Source of the DNA: an uncultured bacterium | GTDB taxonomy: Bacteria; Spirochaetota; Brevinematia; DTOW01 | Assembly: GCA_937928175.1 (NCBI GenBank) | Contig: CALFVP010000131.1 | Span: forward strand, 1 to 6,079 | Direction of reading: 5' to 3' | Length of the DNA: 6,079 bases | Shown here: piece after piece, positions 1 through 5,966 of the stretch | Layout of the letters: each line of letters begins with the position of its first letter | Position numbering within the stretch: the stretch's first letter is position 1 | The notes under the pieces: model-generated | What the model saw: only the letters and a program-made list of their open reading frames with translations | Databases searched by the model: none | Told to the model about the DNA's origin: nothing | Position numbers and translations under genes: made by a program

Positions 1-346
1 GGTGGAAGATGGGTGTTATAATATCCAGATGAATGGTATTAAGAATGTTAAGATTATTCAAGGGGATGTTTGCAAAGTTTTAGAAAGTATTGAGATACCT
101 GATATTGTTGTAGTAGACCCTTCAAGAGTAGGTATTGAGGAAAACGTAATAAAGATTATAGGGAATAATTATAAAAATTTTGGTAAGCCTAAGGTTGTGG
201 TTTATTCTTCCTGTAATTATAAGACACAAGTAAGGGATATAAAACTTTTCTCTCAATTAGGATTTGAAGTTAAGAAAGTTATACCTATTGATATGTTTCC
301 CCAAACTCATCATGTTGAAGTAATAGCATTGATTGAAGGTAAATAA
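1..346 (+). CDS. RNA (uracil-5-)methyltransferase, TrmA/RlmD/RlmCD family, C-terminal part (5' truncated by window)
   Basis: This is the C-terminal 114 or so residues of a SAM-dependent 5-methyluridine methyltransferase acting on 23S rRNA or tRNA. The reading frame is already open at the window edge, so the GTG at position 2 is probably an internal Val codon and not the start. Numbering from that codon, the Rossmann-fold end of the family is clear: N11-G12 followed by the GD pair at 21-22, the DPxR motif as DPSR (39-42), the catalytic-cysteine motif SCN (Cys71), and a closing MFPQTHHVE block whose Glu106 matches the family's general base. Two positions differ from the usual consensus: DPPR is DPSR, and SCNP is SCNY. 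The catalytic Cys, Asp and Glu are all kept, so the enzyme is probably active. The missing N-terminus (TRAM domain, Fe-S cysteines) prevents choosing between RlmD, RlmCD and TrmA. The gene runs convergent to the prenyltransferase gene. Confidence 0.88.
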   Translation, partial: VEDGCYNIQMNGIKNVKIIQGDVCKVLESIEIPDIVVVDPSRVGIEENVIKIIGNNYKNFGKPKVVVYSSCNYKTQVRDIKLFSQLGFEVKKVIPIDMFPQTHHVEVIALIEGK

Positions 347-361
347 AGTGTGGTAATAATG

Positions 362-1717
362 TTAGGGTCTTAGTATTTTACTAAGGATTATACCTATAGT
401 AATGAGAATAGAGTTAGTTTGTACAAGGTTAGCTGTGAATAAGTCTAGCATACCTTTTTGGATGTAGTTATCTTTGAAAGCCCAAGAGATGTTATTAATA
501 GCTTTAGGTAAAGATAGCATAGCTATAAGTGTCCAATAGGGAAGTATACCCATAATAACTGATATCACTAGTGTTATGTAAGAGGAAATAACAAGTAGAA
601 GGTAGTAGTACTTTGATATATCTTTACCTAGTATGCCTGCGATGGTTTTGTATCCAGATTGTATGTCATCTTCTATATCTCTCATATTGTTAGCGTGTAG
701 TATTGCAACAACAAGTAAGGAAATTGGTATGATTCCAATTATTAAATTCCAGTTTAATATTGAAGTTTGTACAAAGTAGGATCCAAAACCTATTGTTGTC
801 CAAGCTATTAGAACCATGATATCTCCTAAAGCTATGTATTTCCATCCAAACAGGAATGTATAGAAAATCCCTGATATTGCTCCAATTAAAACAAAGTACA
901 AAAAGTAGGTATTGAATTTAAGTAAGTACCATATAATAAGTGCTATAAAAGCTGCGAATATTGTAAGTAAAATTCCAATTATAAGTACTTCTTTAGGTTT
1001 AACTATTCCTTCAACCAATACTCTTGATGATCCTAACGTATACCACTTGTCTATGCCTTTTTTATAATCAAAATAGTCTGATATAGCGTTAATACCTAGG
1101 TGTACTGCACTTGCACCAACTAAAACGAGTATAAATTTAAGTATATCAATTACAGGTGATAGTAAAGTACCAATTAGTACAAGTCCAATTGTAGCAGGAA
1201 GTGCCCAAGGTCTAGTGCTTTGGATGTAGTATTTTATTTTCGATGTTTTGTTTATTTCTCTTTTTATCATTTCTTTTGCGTTCTCATCAACATCAATCTC
1301 AAACCTTGGTATAAAACCTTCGATAAAGTAGCTTACGTACAACTTAATGGGTTCTAGCTTAACTACAACTGTATCTTTATTTTTTCTTAAGAAAGGTACA
1401 ATAGCAAAATTTTTTCTAGTTACTATGCTTCTTTCAGGAGTGTTTTCTGTATCACCTATTATTTCAGCTTTTGCAATTCCTTGTATAAAAGCACTCAGAT
1501 CATTTTTATCAATAACGAAAAATACTTTATTGTTTTCTAAGATGTAGTTATAGGTATGCGAATTTTTTTCAAGTATTACGTATATACTTGAATCTTTTTC
1601 ACCGTAAAAAACCTTAGAAGCCCATATTTCTCCTTCATTGTTTTTTACACACAATGTTATAGTATTATTTTCCTTAATGATCTTAGATATAATACTTGCT
1701 TTATTTTTATCTAACAT
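362..1717 (-). CDS. PNPOx-like split-barrel domain fused to MenA/UbiA-family prenyltransferase
   Basis: This 451-residue protein has two parts. Residues about 5-145 resemble the pyridoxamine-phosphate-oxidase-like split barrel: WASKVFY at 32-38, a predicted strand SIYVILE near 44-50, an NNKVFFVID stretch at 62-70, and IQGIAKAEIIGD at 78-89. Residues about 160-451 are a polytopic UbiA prenyltransferase, starting with the MenA-like STRPWALPAT at 167-176. The first Asp-rich motif is SDYFDYKKGID (213-223; Asp214, Asp217, Asp223) and the second is NNMRDIEDD (343-351; Asp347, Asp350, Asp351). These would bind Mg-diphosphate of a polyprenyl donor. About eight or nine hydrophobic membrane segments are visible. 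The closest known role is 1,4-dihydroxy-2-naphthoate polyprenyltransferase (menaquinone synthesis), but the aromatic acceptor cannot be read from sequence. The first motif has Ser213 where NDxxD is usual. The ATG is supported by AAGGGGG (1723-1729), 5 nt upstream. The gene lies 13 nt after aspS and is probably cotranscribed with it. MenA-like enzymes are usually about 300 residues, so the N-terminal domain accounts for the extra length. Confidence 0.85.
   Translation of the reverse strand: MLDKNKASIISKIIKENNTITLCVKNNEGEIWASKVFYGEKDSSIYVILEKNSHTYNYILENNKVFFVIDKNDLSAFIQGIAKAEIIGDTENTPERSIVTRKNFAIVPFLRKNKDTVVVKLEPIKLYVSYFIEGFIPRFEIDVDENAKEMIKREINKTSKIKYYIQSTRPWALPATIGLVLIGTLLSPVIDILKFILVLVGASAVHLGINAISDYFDYKKGIDKWYTLGSSRVLVEGIVKPKEVLIIGILLTIFAAFIALIIWYLLKFNTYFLYFVLIGAISGIFYTFLFGWKYIALGDIMVLIAWTTIGFGSYFVQTSILNWNLIIGIIPISLLVVAILHANNMRDIEDDIQSGYKTIAGILGKDISKYYYLLLVISSYITLVISVIMGILPYWTLIAMLSLPKAINNISWAFKDNYIQKGMLDLFTANLVQTNSILITIGIILSKILRP
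369..385. terminator. Small perfect hairpin at the convergent gene junction, possible weak terminator
   Basis: CTTAGTA (369-375), a 3-nt TTT loop and TACTAAG (379-385) form a perfect 7-bp stem. It lies inside the last codons of the minus-strand prenyltransferase gene and 23 nt past the stop of the plus-strand methyltransferase. It is the only clear hairpin at this convergent junction, where the two stops are 15 nt apart. Neither strand has a strong U-run after the stem, so a role as an intrinsic terminator is uncertain. It could also be chance in AT-rich sequence. Confidence 0.22.
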
Positions 1718-1722
1718 GATCG

Positions 1723-1729
1723 CCCCCTT
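1723..1729 (-). promoter_or_regulatory. Strong Shine-Dalgarno (AAGGGGG) of the prenyltransferase fusion gene
   Basis: Read on the minus strand, AAGGGGG lies 5 nt before the ATG at 1717-1715, inside the 13-nt gap after the aspS stop codon. It fixes the start upstream of the split-barrel domain. The fusion protein is therefore translated from its own site and the N-terminal domain is not an artefact of extending the frame. Confidence 0.75.
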
Positions 1730-1730
1730 T

Positions 1731-3512
1731 TTATAGTATTTTTTCTTTATCTAGGCATATACCTAGTTCTTTAAGTTGTTTTTCGGTTACGTACGATGGA
1801 GCATTACTCATAAGACAAACTGCTTTTTGTGTTTTTGGGAATGCTATAACGTCTCTAATACTTTCCATACCTTGTAAAATAGCGACTAATCTATCTAATC
1901 CGATAGCTAATCCTCCGTGAGGTGGTGCACCGTACTTAAAAGCTTCCAGCATAAACCCAAATTTTTCTTCGGCATCTTCTTCACTAAGTCCTATCAGTTT
2001 AAATATCTTCTTTTGTAGTTCTTTGTTATGTATTCTTATACTTCCTCCGCCTATTTCAACGCCGTTTAATATAATATCGTAGCTTTGAGCTCTAACCTTG
2101 AGAGGATCAGAATCAAGTAATGGTATGTCTTGGTAAACTGGAGCTGTAAATGGGTGATGTAAAGGATCAAGTCTATTTTCCTCTTCGTTCCATTCGAATA
2201 GTGGGAAGTTTATGATCCAACAAAATTTTAGATCGTTTTGATTTATTAAGTTTAGTTTGTTTGCCATTCTTAATCTAATTTGTCCTAGAGTGGTGGTAGC
2301 AATTTCCCATTTATCGGCAACAATAAGTAATAGTGATCCTTCCTTTGCTGATACCTTTTCTATTATTTTTTTTCTTACATTTTCTGAGAAAAATTTTGTT
2401 AAGTTTGACTCTAGATCTCCGTTTTTTACTCTAAACCATGCAACGCCTTTAGCACCAAATTCTTTAACCCAATCTCTAAGAAAATCAATTTCACTTCTGG
2501 ATATTTCTTCACCTCTATCAACAACAATACATTTTATAACGCCATTGTTCTTAACAGCGTCTTTAAAGATTGTAAACTCGGTATTGCTTGCAATATCTGT
2601 TATATCAATTATTTCCATTCCAAACCTTAAATCGGGTTTGTCTGAGCCAAACCTGTTCATAGCCTCTTCATAGGAAAAAACCGGGAAATTACTGTTAAAT
2701 TCTATTCCGTAGACTTTAGAAAGTACGTATTTTATCATTCCTTCGACTGTGTTCATAACGGTATTGATATCAACAAATGACATTTCAAGATCGACTTGAG
2801 TAAACTCAGGTTGTCTATCAGCTCTTAAATCTTCGTCTCTGAAACATCTAGCTATTTGGTAGTACCTATCAAATCCAGCAACCATTAATATCTGTTTGAA
2901 TATTTGTGGTGATTGCGGTAAAGCGTAAAATTTACCTATATTAAGCCTACTTGGAACTATAAAATCTCTTGCTCCTTCCGGTGTAGATTTTATTAGCATT
3001 GGTGTTTCTATCTCGAGAAAATTGTTGTTGTTAAGGTATTCTCTTATTGATTGTGTTATCTGGTGCCTTTTTATGATGTTTTCTTTCATCATGTTTGATC
3101 TAAGGTCTAGGTACCTATACTTTAGCCTTTTTTCTTCTGAAACTATTTTAGGATTATTGAATGGTATAGGTGGAGTTTCCGAAACATTCAATATTTCAAA
3201 TTCTTTTGCTAAAATTTCGACGTTACCTGTTTTAATGTTTGGGTTAATGCTCTCTAGAGGTCTTTCTCTTACAATACCTTTTACCGCTAATACGTATTCG
3301 TCTTTTATATCTCTAGCATCTTGGTGTAGTTTTTCGTCAACTTCAGGACTAAAAACTATTTGTACTATTCCTCTGATATCCCTTAGATCAACGAATACAA
3401 CCCCACCGTGATCTCTTATAGTATTTACCCAACCGTTAACTGTAACTTCTTTACCTAGGTACTTTTCTGTAATTTCACCACAGTAATCCGTTCTTAGCCA
3501 TTTACTTTCCAT
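1731..3512 (-). CDS. aspS: Aspartyl-tRNA synthetase, bacterial type
   Basis: This cytosolic class II synthetase attaches Asp to tRNA-Asp using ATP. Its 593 residues match the usual bacterial length. An N-terminal OB-fold anticodon-binding domain (about 1-110) includes GWVNTIRDHGG (27-37). The catalytic core carries motif 1 (about 156-173), the flipping-loop STPEGARDF (176-184), QSPQ (200-203), motif 2 FRDEDLRADRQPEFTQVD (224-241), HHPFT (452-456) and motif 3 GLAIGLDR (534-541). The bacterial GAD insertion lies roughly between 290 and 410. His35 in RDHGG is the residue associated with non-discriminating AspRS, whereas discriminating enzymes such as that of E. coli have RDLG. The enzyme may therefore also charge tRNA-Asn for GatCAB transamidation; this is inference. 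The ATG at 3512 has GGGAG (3522-3526) 9 nt upstream and a promoter beyond it. The gene is first in a likely two-gene operon with the prenyltransferase fusion. No missing catalytic motif is evident. Confidence 0.98.
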   Translation of the reverse strand: MESKWLRTDYCGEITEKYLGKEVTVNGWVNTIRDHGGVVFVDLRDIRGIVQIVFSPEVDEKLHQDARDIKDEYVLAVKGIVRERPLESINPNIKTGNVEILAKEFEILNVSETPPIPFNNPKIVSEEKRLKYRYLDLRSNMMKENIIKRHQITQSIREYLNNNNFLEIETPMLIKSTPEGARDFIVPSRLNIGKFYALPQSPQIFKQILMVAGFDRYYQIARCFRDEDLRADRQPEFTQVDLEMSFVDINTVMNTVEGMIKYVLSKVYGIEFNSNFPVFSYEEAMNRFGSDKPDLRFGMEIIDITDIASNTEFTIFKDAVKNNGVIKCIVVDRGEEISRSEIDFLRDWVKEFGAKGVAWFRVKNGDLESNLTKFFSENVRKKIIEKVSAKEGSLLLIVADKWEIATTTLGQIRLRMANKLNLINQNDLKFCWIINFPLFEWNEEENRLDPLHHPFTAPVYQDIPLLDSDPLKVRAQSYDIILNGVEIGGGSIRIHNKELQKKIFKLIGLSEEDAEEKFGFMLEAFKYGAPPHGGLAIGLDRLVAILQGMESIRDVIAFPKTQKAVCLMSNAPSYVTEKQLKELGICLDKEKIL

Positions 3513-3541
3513 ATACCTAAACTCCCAGTAAATTGGACTAA

Positions 3542-3570
3542 ATTATAATAAATAAGATGTGTAATTTTAA
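3542..3570 (-). promoter_or_regulatory. Sigma70-type promoter for aspS and the downstream prenyltransferase gene
   Basis: On the minus strand a consensus -10 box TATAAT (3547-3542) is preceded by a 17-bp spacer and a TTAAAA -35 box (3570-3565; four of six match TTGACA). Transcription would start near 3535, giving a leader of about 22 nt that contains the GGGAG site at 3526-3522, 9 nt before the ATG. The arrangement lies in the 79-bp gap after the Memo gene, so aspS need not depend on read-through from it. Confidence 0.55.
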
Positions 3571-3572
3571 AA

Positions 3573-3595
3573 CTAAACCTTATACAGAAGGTTAG
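3573..3595 (-). terminator. Hairpin at the end of the Memo gene, weak terminator candidate
   Basis: AAGGTT (3588-3593) pairs with AACCTT (3576-3581) across a 6-nt loop, and the pairing extends by a few A/T and G/C pairs with one bulged A. The stem overlaps the Memo stop codon. In the minus-strand transcript it is followed by a short U-containing stretch (TAGTTTTAAAATT), not a long U-run. It lies between the Memo gene and the aspS promoter, where a terminator would be expected. The low GC and short U-tract keep confidence low. Confidence 0.35.
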
Positions 3596-4434
3596 TACAT
3601 TACAGCTGATAGGTAACCTACTACAAAATCTTTTGTACCGCTTGTATCTCCTGAGTTTAATAATTTCAGTACTTCTATTTTTTTGTTGTTTTTGCTTGCA
3701 AAAAGTATGAATGTACCTAGTGGTCCTGCACCGCAAGCTTCTATTTTTCTATCGTATAGAAACTTTATGTAATTGTCAAAGTCTCTTTGAAGTAATACTT
3801 CAATCAACCTGTTGTCTATTTCGTAAGCTTCTTTGTACGGGTGGTAATGAGATAGATCTGTTGATACTACTATAATTATTTTCTTGTCTTTGAAATTTTG
3901 AACTATTTCTTCTAGTATTTCTACCATTCTGGACATGAATATTTTGTTTTCTTCTCCGTATAGGATTGGTACTATTTCTATTTTACCGTTGAAAACTTGG
4001 TAAAGAAATGGAAGTTGTACTTCAAGGGAATGTTCTTCATCTTGTATTTTGTAGGATATCTCAAATTCTTCTTTTTTTGCCAAAAATGAAACTATTTCTT
4101 TGTTTATTTTCATTATTCCGAGTGGTGTATAGTAGTAGTCTCTGTCATCGGTTATGAAAAAATTAGAGAAAAAGTGATGACTAGGGGCTAGTATTATTGC
4201 TACATCGTAGTTTTTGTTAAATAGCGATTTGTACGAGTATCCTGCAACTACTCCTGAATACTTGTATCCTGCATGTGGAGCTACTATAGCTATTATATCT
4301 TTATTTACTATCTCTTCCGGTACTTCTGCTTTTTCGATAAAGTTGTTTACTGTTTTTTCTAACTCAAACTTCTCTGATGGGTAAAAAGATCCAGAGTAAG
4401 ACGGTTTCCTGCAATTTTTATTACTTTCGAACAT
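3592..4434 (-). CDS. amrB: Memo-family protein, AmmeMemoRadiSam system protein B
   Basis: This 280-residue cytosolic protein covers the full Memo fold, which is related to extradiol dioxygenases. The family opening RKPSYSGSFYP lies at 9-19. Candidate metal ligands of the family are all present: His54 in APHAGY, His86 in PSHHF, His196 in STDLSHYHP (with Asp193), and Cys234 in ACGAGP. Other family blocks are EEHSLEVQLPF (133-143) and the C-terminal SGDTSGTKDFVVGYLSA. In many prokaryotes Memo is encoded with an AMMECR1-domain protein and a radical SAM enzyme. Neither partner is in this window, and the bacterial function is not settled. The ATG is chosen because it lies just upstream of the conserved N-terminus, although no Shine-Dalgarno sequence is visible (AGCTTTTTAAT precedes it). 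The gene is divergent from the amidohydrolase gene, with 98 bp between them, and is followed by a small hairpin and the aspS promoter. Confidence 0.93.
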   Translation of the reverse strand: MFESNKNCRKPSYSGSFYPSEKFELEKTVNNFIEKAEVPEEIVNKDIIAIVAPHAGYKYSGVVAGYSYKSLFNKNYDVAIILAPSHHFFSNFFITDDRDYYYTPLGIMKINKEIVSFLAKKEEFEISYKIQDEEHSLEVQLPFLYQVFNGKIEIVPILYGEENKIFMSRMVEILEEIVQNFKDKKIIIVVSTDLSHYHPYKEAYEIDNRLIEVLLQRDFDNYIKFLYDRKIEACGAGPLGTFILFASKNNKKIEVLKLLNSGDTSGTKDFVVGYLSAVMY

Positions 4435-4532
4435 ATTAAAAAGCTAAAAAATTCAATTGATTAAGTCAAATTTTTTATTTAGTTTTATAGTATCTTTTAT
4501 GTTAACTTTATGTATTTTCCGATAAATATGGT
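4435..4532. promoter_or_regulatory. AT-rich divergent intergenic region with candidate promoters for amrB and the amidohydrolase gene
   Basis: These 98 bp must carry the starts of both divergent transcripts. On the minus strand TTGACT (4469-4464) is a good -35 box. With a 17-bp spacer it points to TAGCTT (4446-4441), a poor -10, which would start transcription almost at the amrB ATG. On the plus strand TATAGT (4486-4491) is a fair -10 box without a convincing -35 box. No clear operator palindrome was seen. Neither gene has a visible Shine-Dalgarno sequence, so leaderless or A/U-rich leader initiation is possible. The individual boxes are weak. Confidence 0.3.
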
Positions 4533-5777
4533 ATGGTTATTTTTATAAAACCGGAGTTAATTCTTACTCCTGGTGAGATTCTTGAAAATAAAGGTATATA
4601 CGTAGAGGTGGATACGGGTAGGATAATTGATGTAAAAGAGTATGTTGGAAAATCTGATATTAATATTTTTCTAGGACCTAATACTGTTGTAATTCCTGGA
4701 ATTATAAATGCCCATGATCATCTTCTTGGAAGTTACTGGCCTAGAGTTGGTGAGGGACCTCATATTTCTTGGAAACCTTGGGATGATATGCTTAAGTCTT
4801 CTGAAGTTTACAAAGAAAGAAGTAAAATACCTAACTTTTATCTTTACGTACTTGGTGCTTATAAAAACCTTATATCTGGTGTTACAACAGTTAGTGATCA
4901 TATACCTCACAAAGTAAATCAAGAGTTTATAGATAAGCTTCCTGTCAGAGTTATATCGGAATATACTTTAGCGCATGAGGTATCAAGCTATGATCTAAAG
5001 TGGGGAGATGGAGTTGAAATTGAACATAAAAGAGCCGTTCAAAACAACTGGCCTTTTATAACCCATATAGAGGAAGGTTTCGATGAAGAGTCTATGAAGG
5101 GAATTGATTACCTTGAAAGTTACGGTGCTCTTACTGATCATACCGTTATGATTCATGGACTTGCGTTATCTGATGAAGATTTGGACAAGATTTCTAAAGC
5201 TGGAGCTCATTTGGTAACTTGTCCCATTTCAAATTACTTCATGTTTAAAAGAATTGCAAGATTAAAAGAATGGTTTGAAAGAAACATTAACGTTTCTTTA
5301 GGAACGGATTCTCCTATGTCTGGCGGAATGAATATCCTTGAGGAAGCAAAGTATTTAAAAATGGCTTACAAAGTAAAGTATTTTCAAGATTTGGATAATA
5401 GGACTATTGTTTACATGGTTACCAAAAACCCTGCTAAAGCTTTTAGAATTCAAAACAAAGTGGGTAGAATAGAAAAAGGATTGTTTGCCGATTTGGTTGT
5501 TTTTAGATTAAAAGGTAATGATCCTTTTGGTAGTGTGGTTTATTCTTGGTTTAATGATATAGAAATGGTTTTTATAAGAGGTATTCCTTACTACGGGTTT
5601 TCGTATTACAAGGAGGTTTTTGATAAATTTTCAGGTATTGTTGATTATTCAAAAGCCATAATAGACGGTAAAGAAAGAATAATTGTAGGGGATTTGGAAG
5701 GTTATGTCAAGACAATTTGGAACTTTGTAGGTTTTAAAAAACATTTGCCGTTTTTACCAATATTTATTAAAGATTAA
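4533..5777 (+). CDS. Metal-dependent amidohydrolase, cytosine/guanine deaminase-like (ATZ/TRZ-type)
   Basis: This 414-residue amidohydrolase-superfamily hydrolase is predicted to be cytosolic. The N-terminal part (about 1-55) is the beta-sandwich half typical of the group. The TIM-barrel metal site is complete: HDH at 61-63 (after VVIPGIINA), His178 with Glu181 in THIEEG, His208 in MIHG, and Asp259 in LGTDSPMSGG. The C-terminal KNPAKAF...GRIEKGLFADLVVF (298-324) is the family's return to the beta-sandwich. These residues support hydrolytic deamination or amide/ring hydrolysis with a bound Zn or Fe, but the substrate cannot be assigned. HDH replaces the commoner HxH forms such as HTH or HCH, and HIEE replaces the commoner HxAE. 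After about residue 350 an extra tail of some 60 residues, rich in aromatic residues, continues to 414. The ATG at 4533 is the only in-frame start near the beta-sandwich; another ATG at 4528 is out of frame, and no Shine-Dalgarno sequence is visible. A small membrane-protein ORF follows after 3 nt. Confidence 0.9.
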   Translation: MVIFIKPELILTPGEILENKGIYVEVDTGRIIDVKEYVGKSDINIFLGPNTVVIPGIINAHDHLLGSYWPRVGEGPHISWKPWDDMLKSSEVYKERSKIPNFYLYVLGAYKNLISGVTTVSDHIPHKVNQEFIDKLPVRVISEYTLAHEVSSYDLKWGDGVEIEHKRAVQNNWPFITHIEEGFDEESMKGIDYLESYGALTDHTVMIHGLALSDEDLDKISKAGAHLVTCPISNYFMFKRIARLKEWFERNINVSLGTDSPMSGGMNILEEAKYLKMAYKVKYFQDLDNRTIVYMVTKNPAKAFRIQNKVGRIEKGLFADLVVFRLKGNDPFGSVVYSWFNDIEMVFIRGIPYYGFSYYKEVFDKFSGIVDYSKAIIDGKERIIVGDLEGYVKTIWNFVGFKKHLPFLPIFIKD

Positions 5778-5780
5778 ATA

Positions 5781-5921
5781 ATGATAAGGATTGTTGTAGC
5801 ACTCTTATTCTTGTTAGCGTTAGTTTTGGTCATTGTATCTATTGTTTCTTACCTGGATTATAGAAATAAGAAAAGAAAGTATGAAATGAATGAATATATG
5901 AAGAGAAATAGTAGAAAATGA
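5781..5921 (+). CDS. Small single-pass membrane protein (46 aa), hypothetical
   Basis: An ATG 3 nt after the amidohydrolase stop opens a 46-codon frame ending in TGA. Residues about 4-24 are a continuous hydrophobic helix (IVVALLFLLALVLVIVSIVS). They are followed by a strongly basic tail of about 22 residues (YRNKKRKYEMNEYMKRNSRK). By the positive-inside rule the tail would be cytoplasmic and the short N-terminus outside. There is no cleavage-site motif or lipobox, so it looks like a membrane anchor and not a secreted protein. I recognise no family. The tight spacing and absence of its own Shine-Dalgarno sequence suggest translational coupling to the amidohydrolase. The clean hydrophobic-then-basic pattern argues for a real gene, but a short ORF in AT-rich DNA can arise by chance. 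Confidence 0.6.
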   Translation: MIRIVVALLFLLALVLVIVSIVSYLDYRNKKRKYEMNEYMKRNSRK

Positions 5922-5940
5922 TACATTTTGCATTTATAAT
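5912..5940 (+). promoter_or_regulatory. Promoter for the zinc-ribbon gene at the right edge
   Basis: A consensus -10 box TATAAT (5935-5940) has, 17 bp upstream, TAGAAA (5912-5917), which matches four of six -35 positions and overlaps the end of the small membrane ORF. Transcription would begin near 5947, inside the adjoining palindrome, leaving a leader of only about 14 nt before the ATG at 5961. No Shine-Dalgarno sequence is visible in that leader. Confidence 0.5.
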
Positions 5941-5942
5941 TG

Positions 5943-5966
5943 TTTCATAGAAACGTTTCTATGAAA
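5943..5966. promoter_or_regulatory. Perfect 24-bp palindrome, operator candidate overlapping transcription and translation start
   Basis: The half-site TTTCATAGAAAC (5943-5954) is followed at once by its exact reverse complement (5955-5966), a perfect dyad with no spacer. It starts 2 bp after a TATAAT box and ends inside the second codon of the downstream ORF. The core GAAACGTTTC, with its central CG, resembles operators of LacI/GalR-family repressors (compare the AAACGTTT cores of PurR and GalR sites). A protein bound here would block the promoter. In RNA the same sequence could fold into a stem of about 10 bp that hides the start codon. Being a terminator is less likely because no U-run follows directly. 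Confidence 0.55.

Noticed and set aside
1094..1105. ACCTAGGT palindrome, with similar CCTAGG sites elsewhere
   Set aside because: These 8-bp palindromes lie within coding sequence, recur by codon use (TACCTA/GGTA-type codons), and have no regular spacing.
2257..2673. Plus-strand open frame of 138 codons inside aspS
   Set aside because: It is antisense to well-conserved AspRS sequence, Ser/Leu/Phe-rich as expected of a complement-strand shadow, and has no recognisable domain.
3022..3411. Plus-strand open frame of 129 codons inside aspS
   Set aside because: It is antisense to the AspRS N-terminal and motif 1 region, with no ribosome site or family resemblance. Its apparent hydrophobicity comes from complementing charged codons.
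3494..3736. Minus-strand open frame of 80 codons between amrB and aspS
   Set aside because: It overlaps the 3' end of amrB in another frame and the start of aspS, covers the aspS promoter, and has a composition (Arg/Cys/Thr-rich) unlike a conserved protein. It is a shadow of amrB.
4528..4530. ATG 5 nt upstream of the chosen amidohydrolase start
   Set aside because: It is out of frame with the amidohydrolase and offers no better ribosome site, so it does not change the start call.
4553..4570. Short inverted repeat GGAGT...ACTCC just inside the amidohydrolase gene
   Set aside because: It is only 5 bp per arm, with a bulge if extended, and encodes normal N-terminal residues. It is too weak to call a regulatory hairpin.
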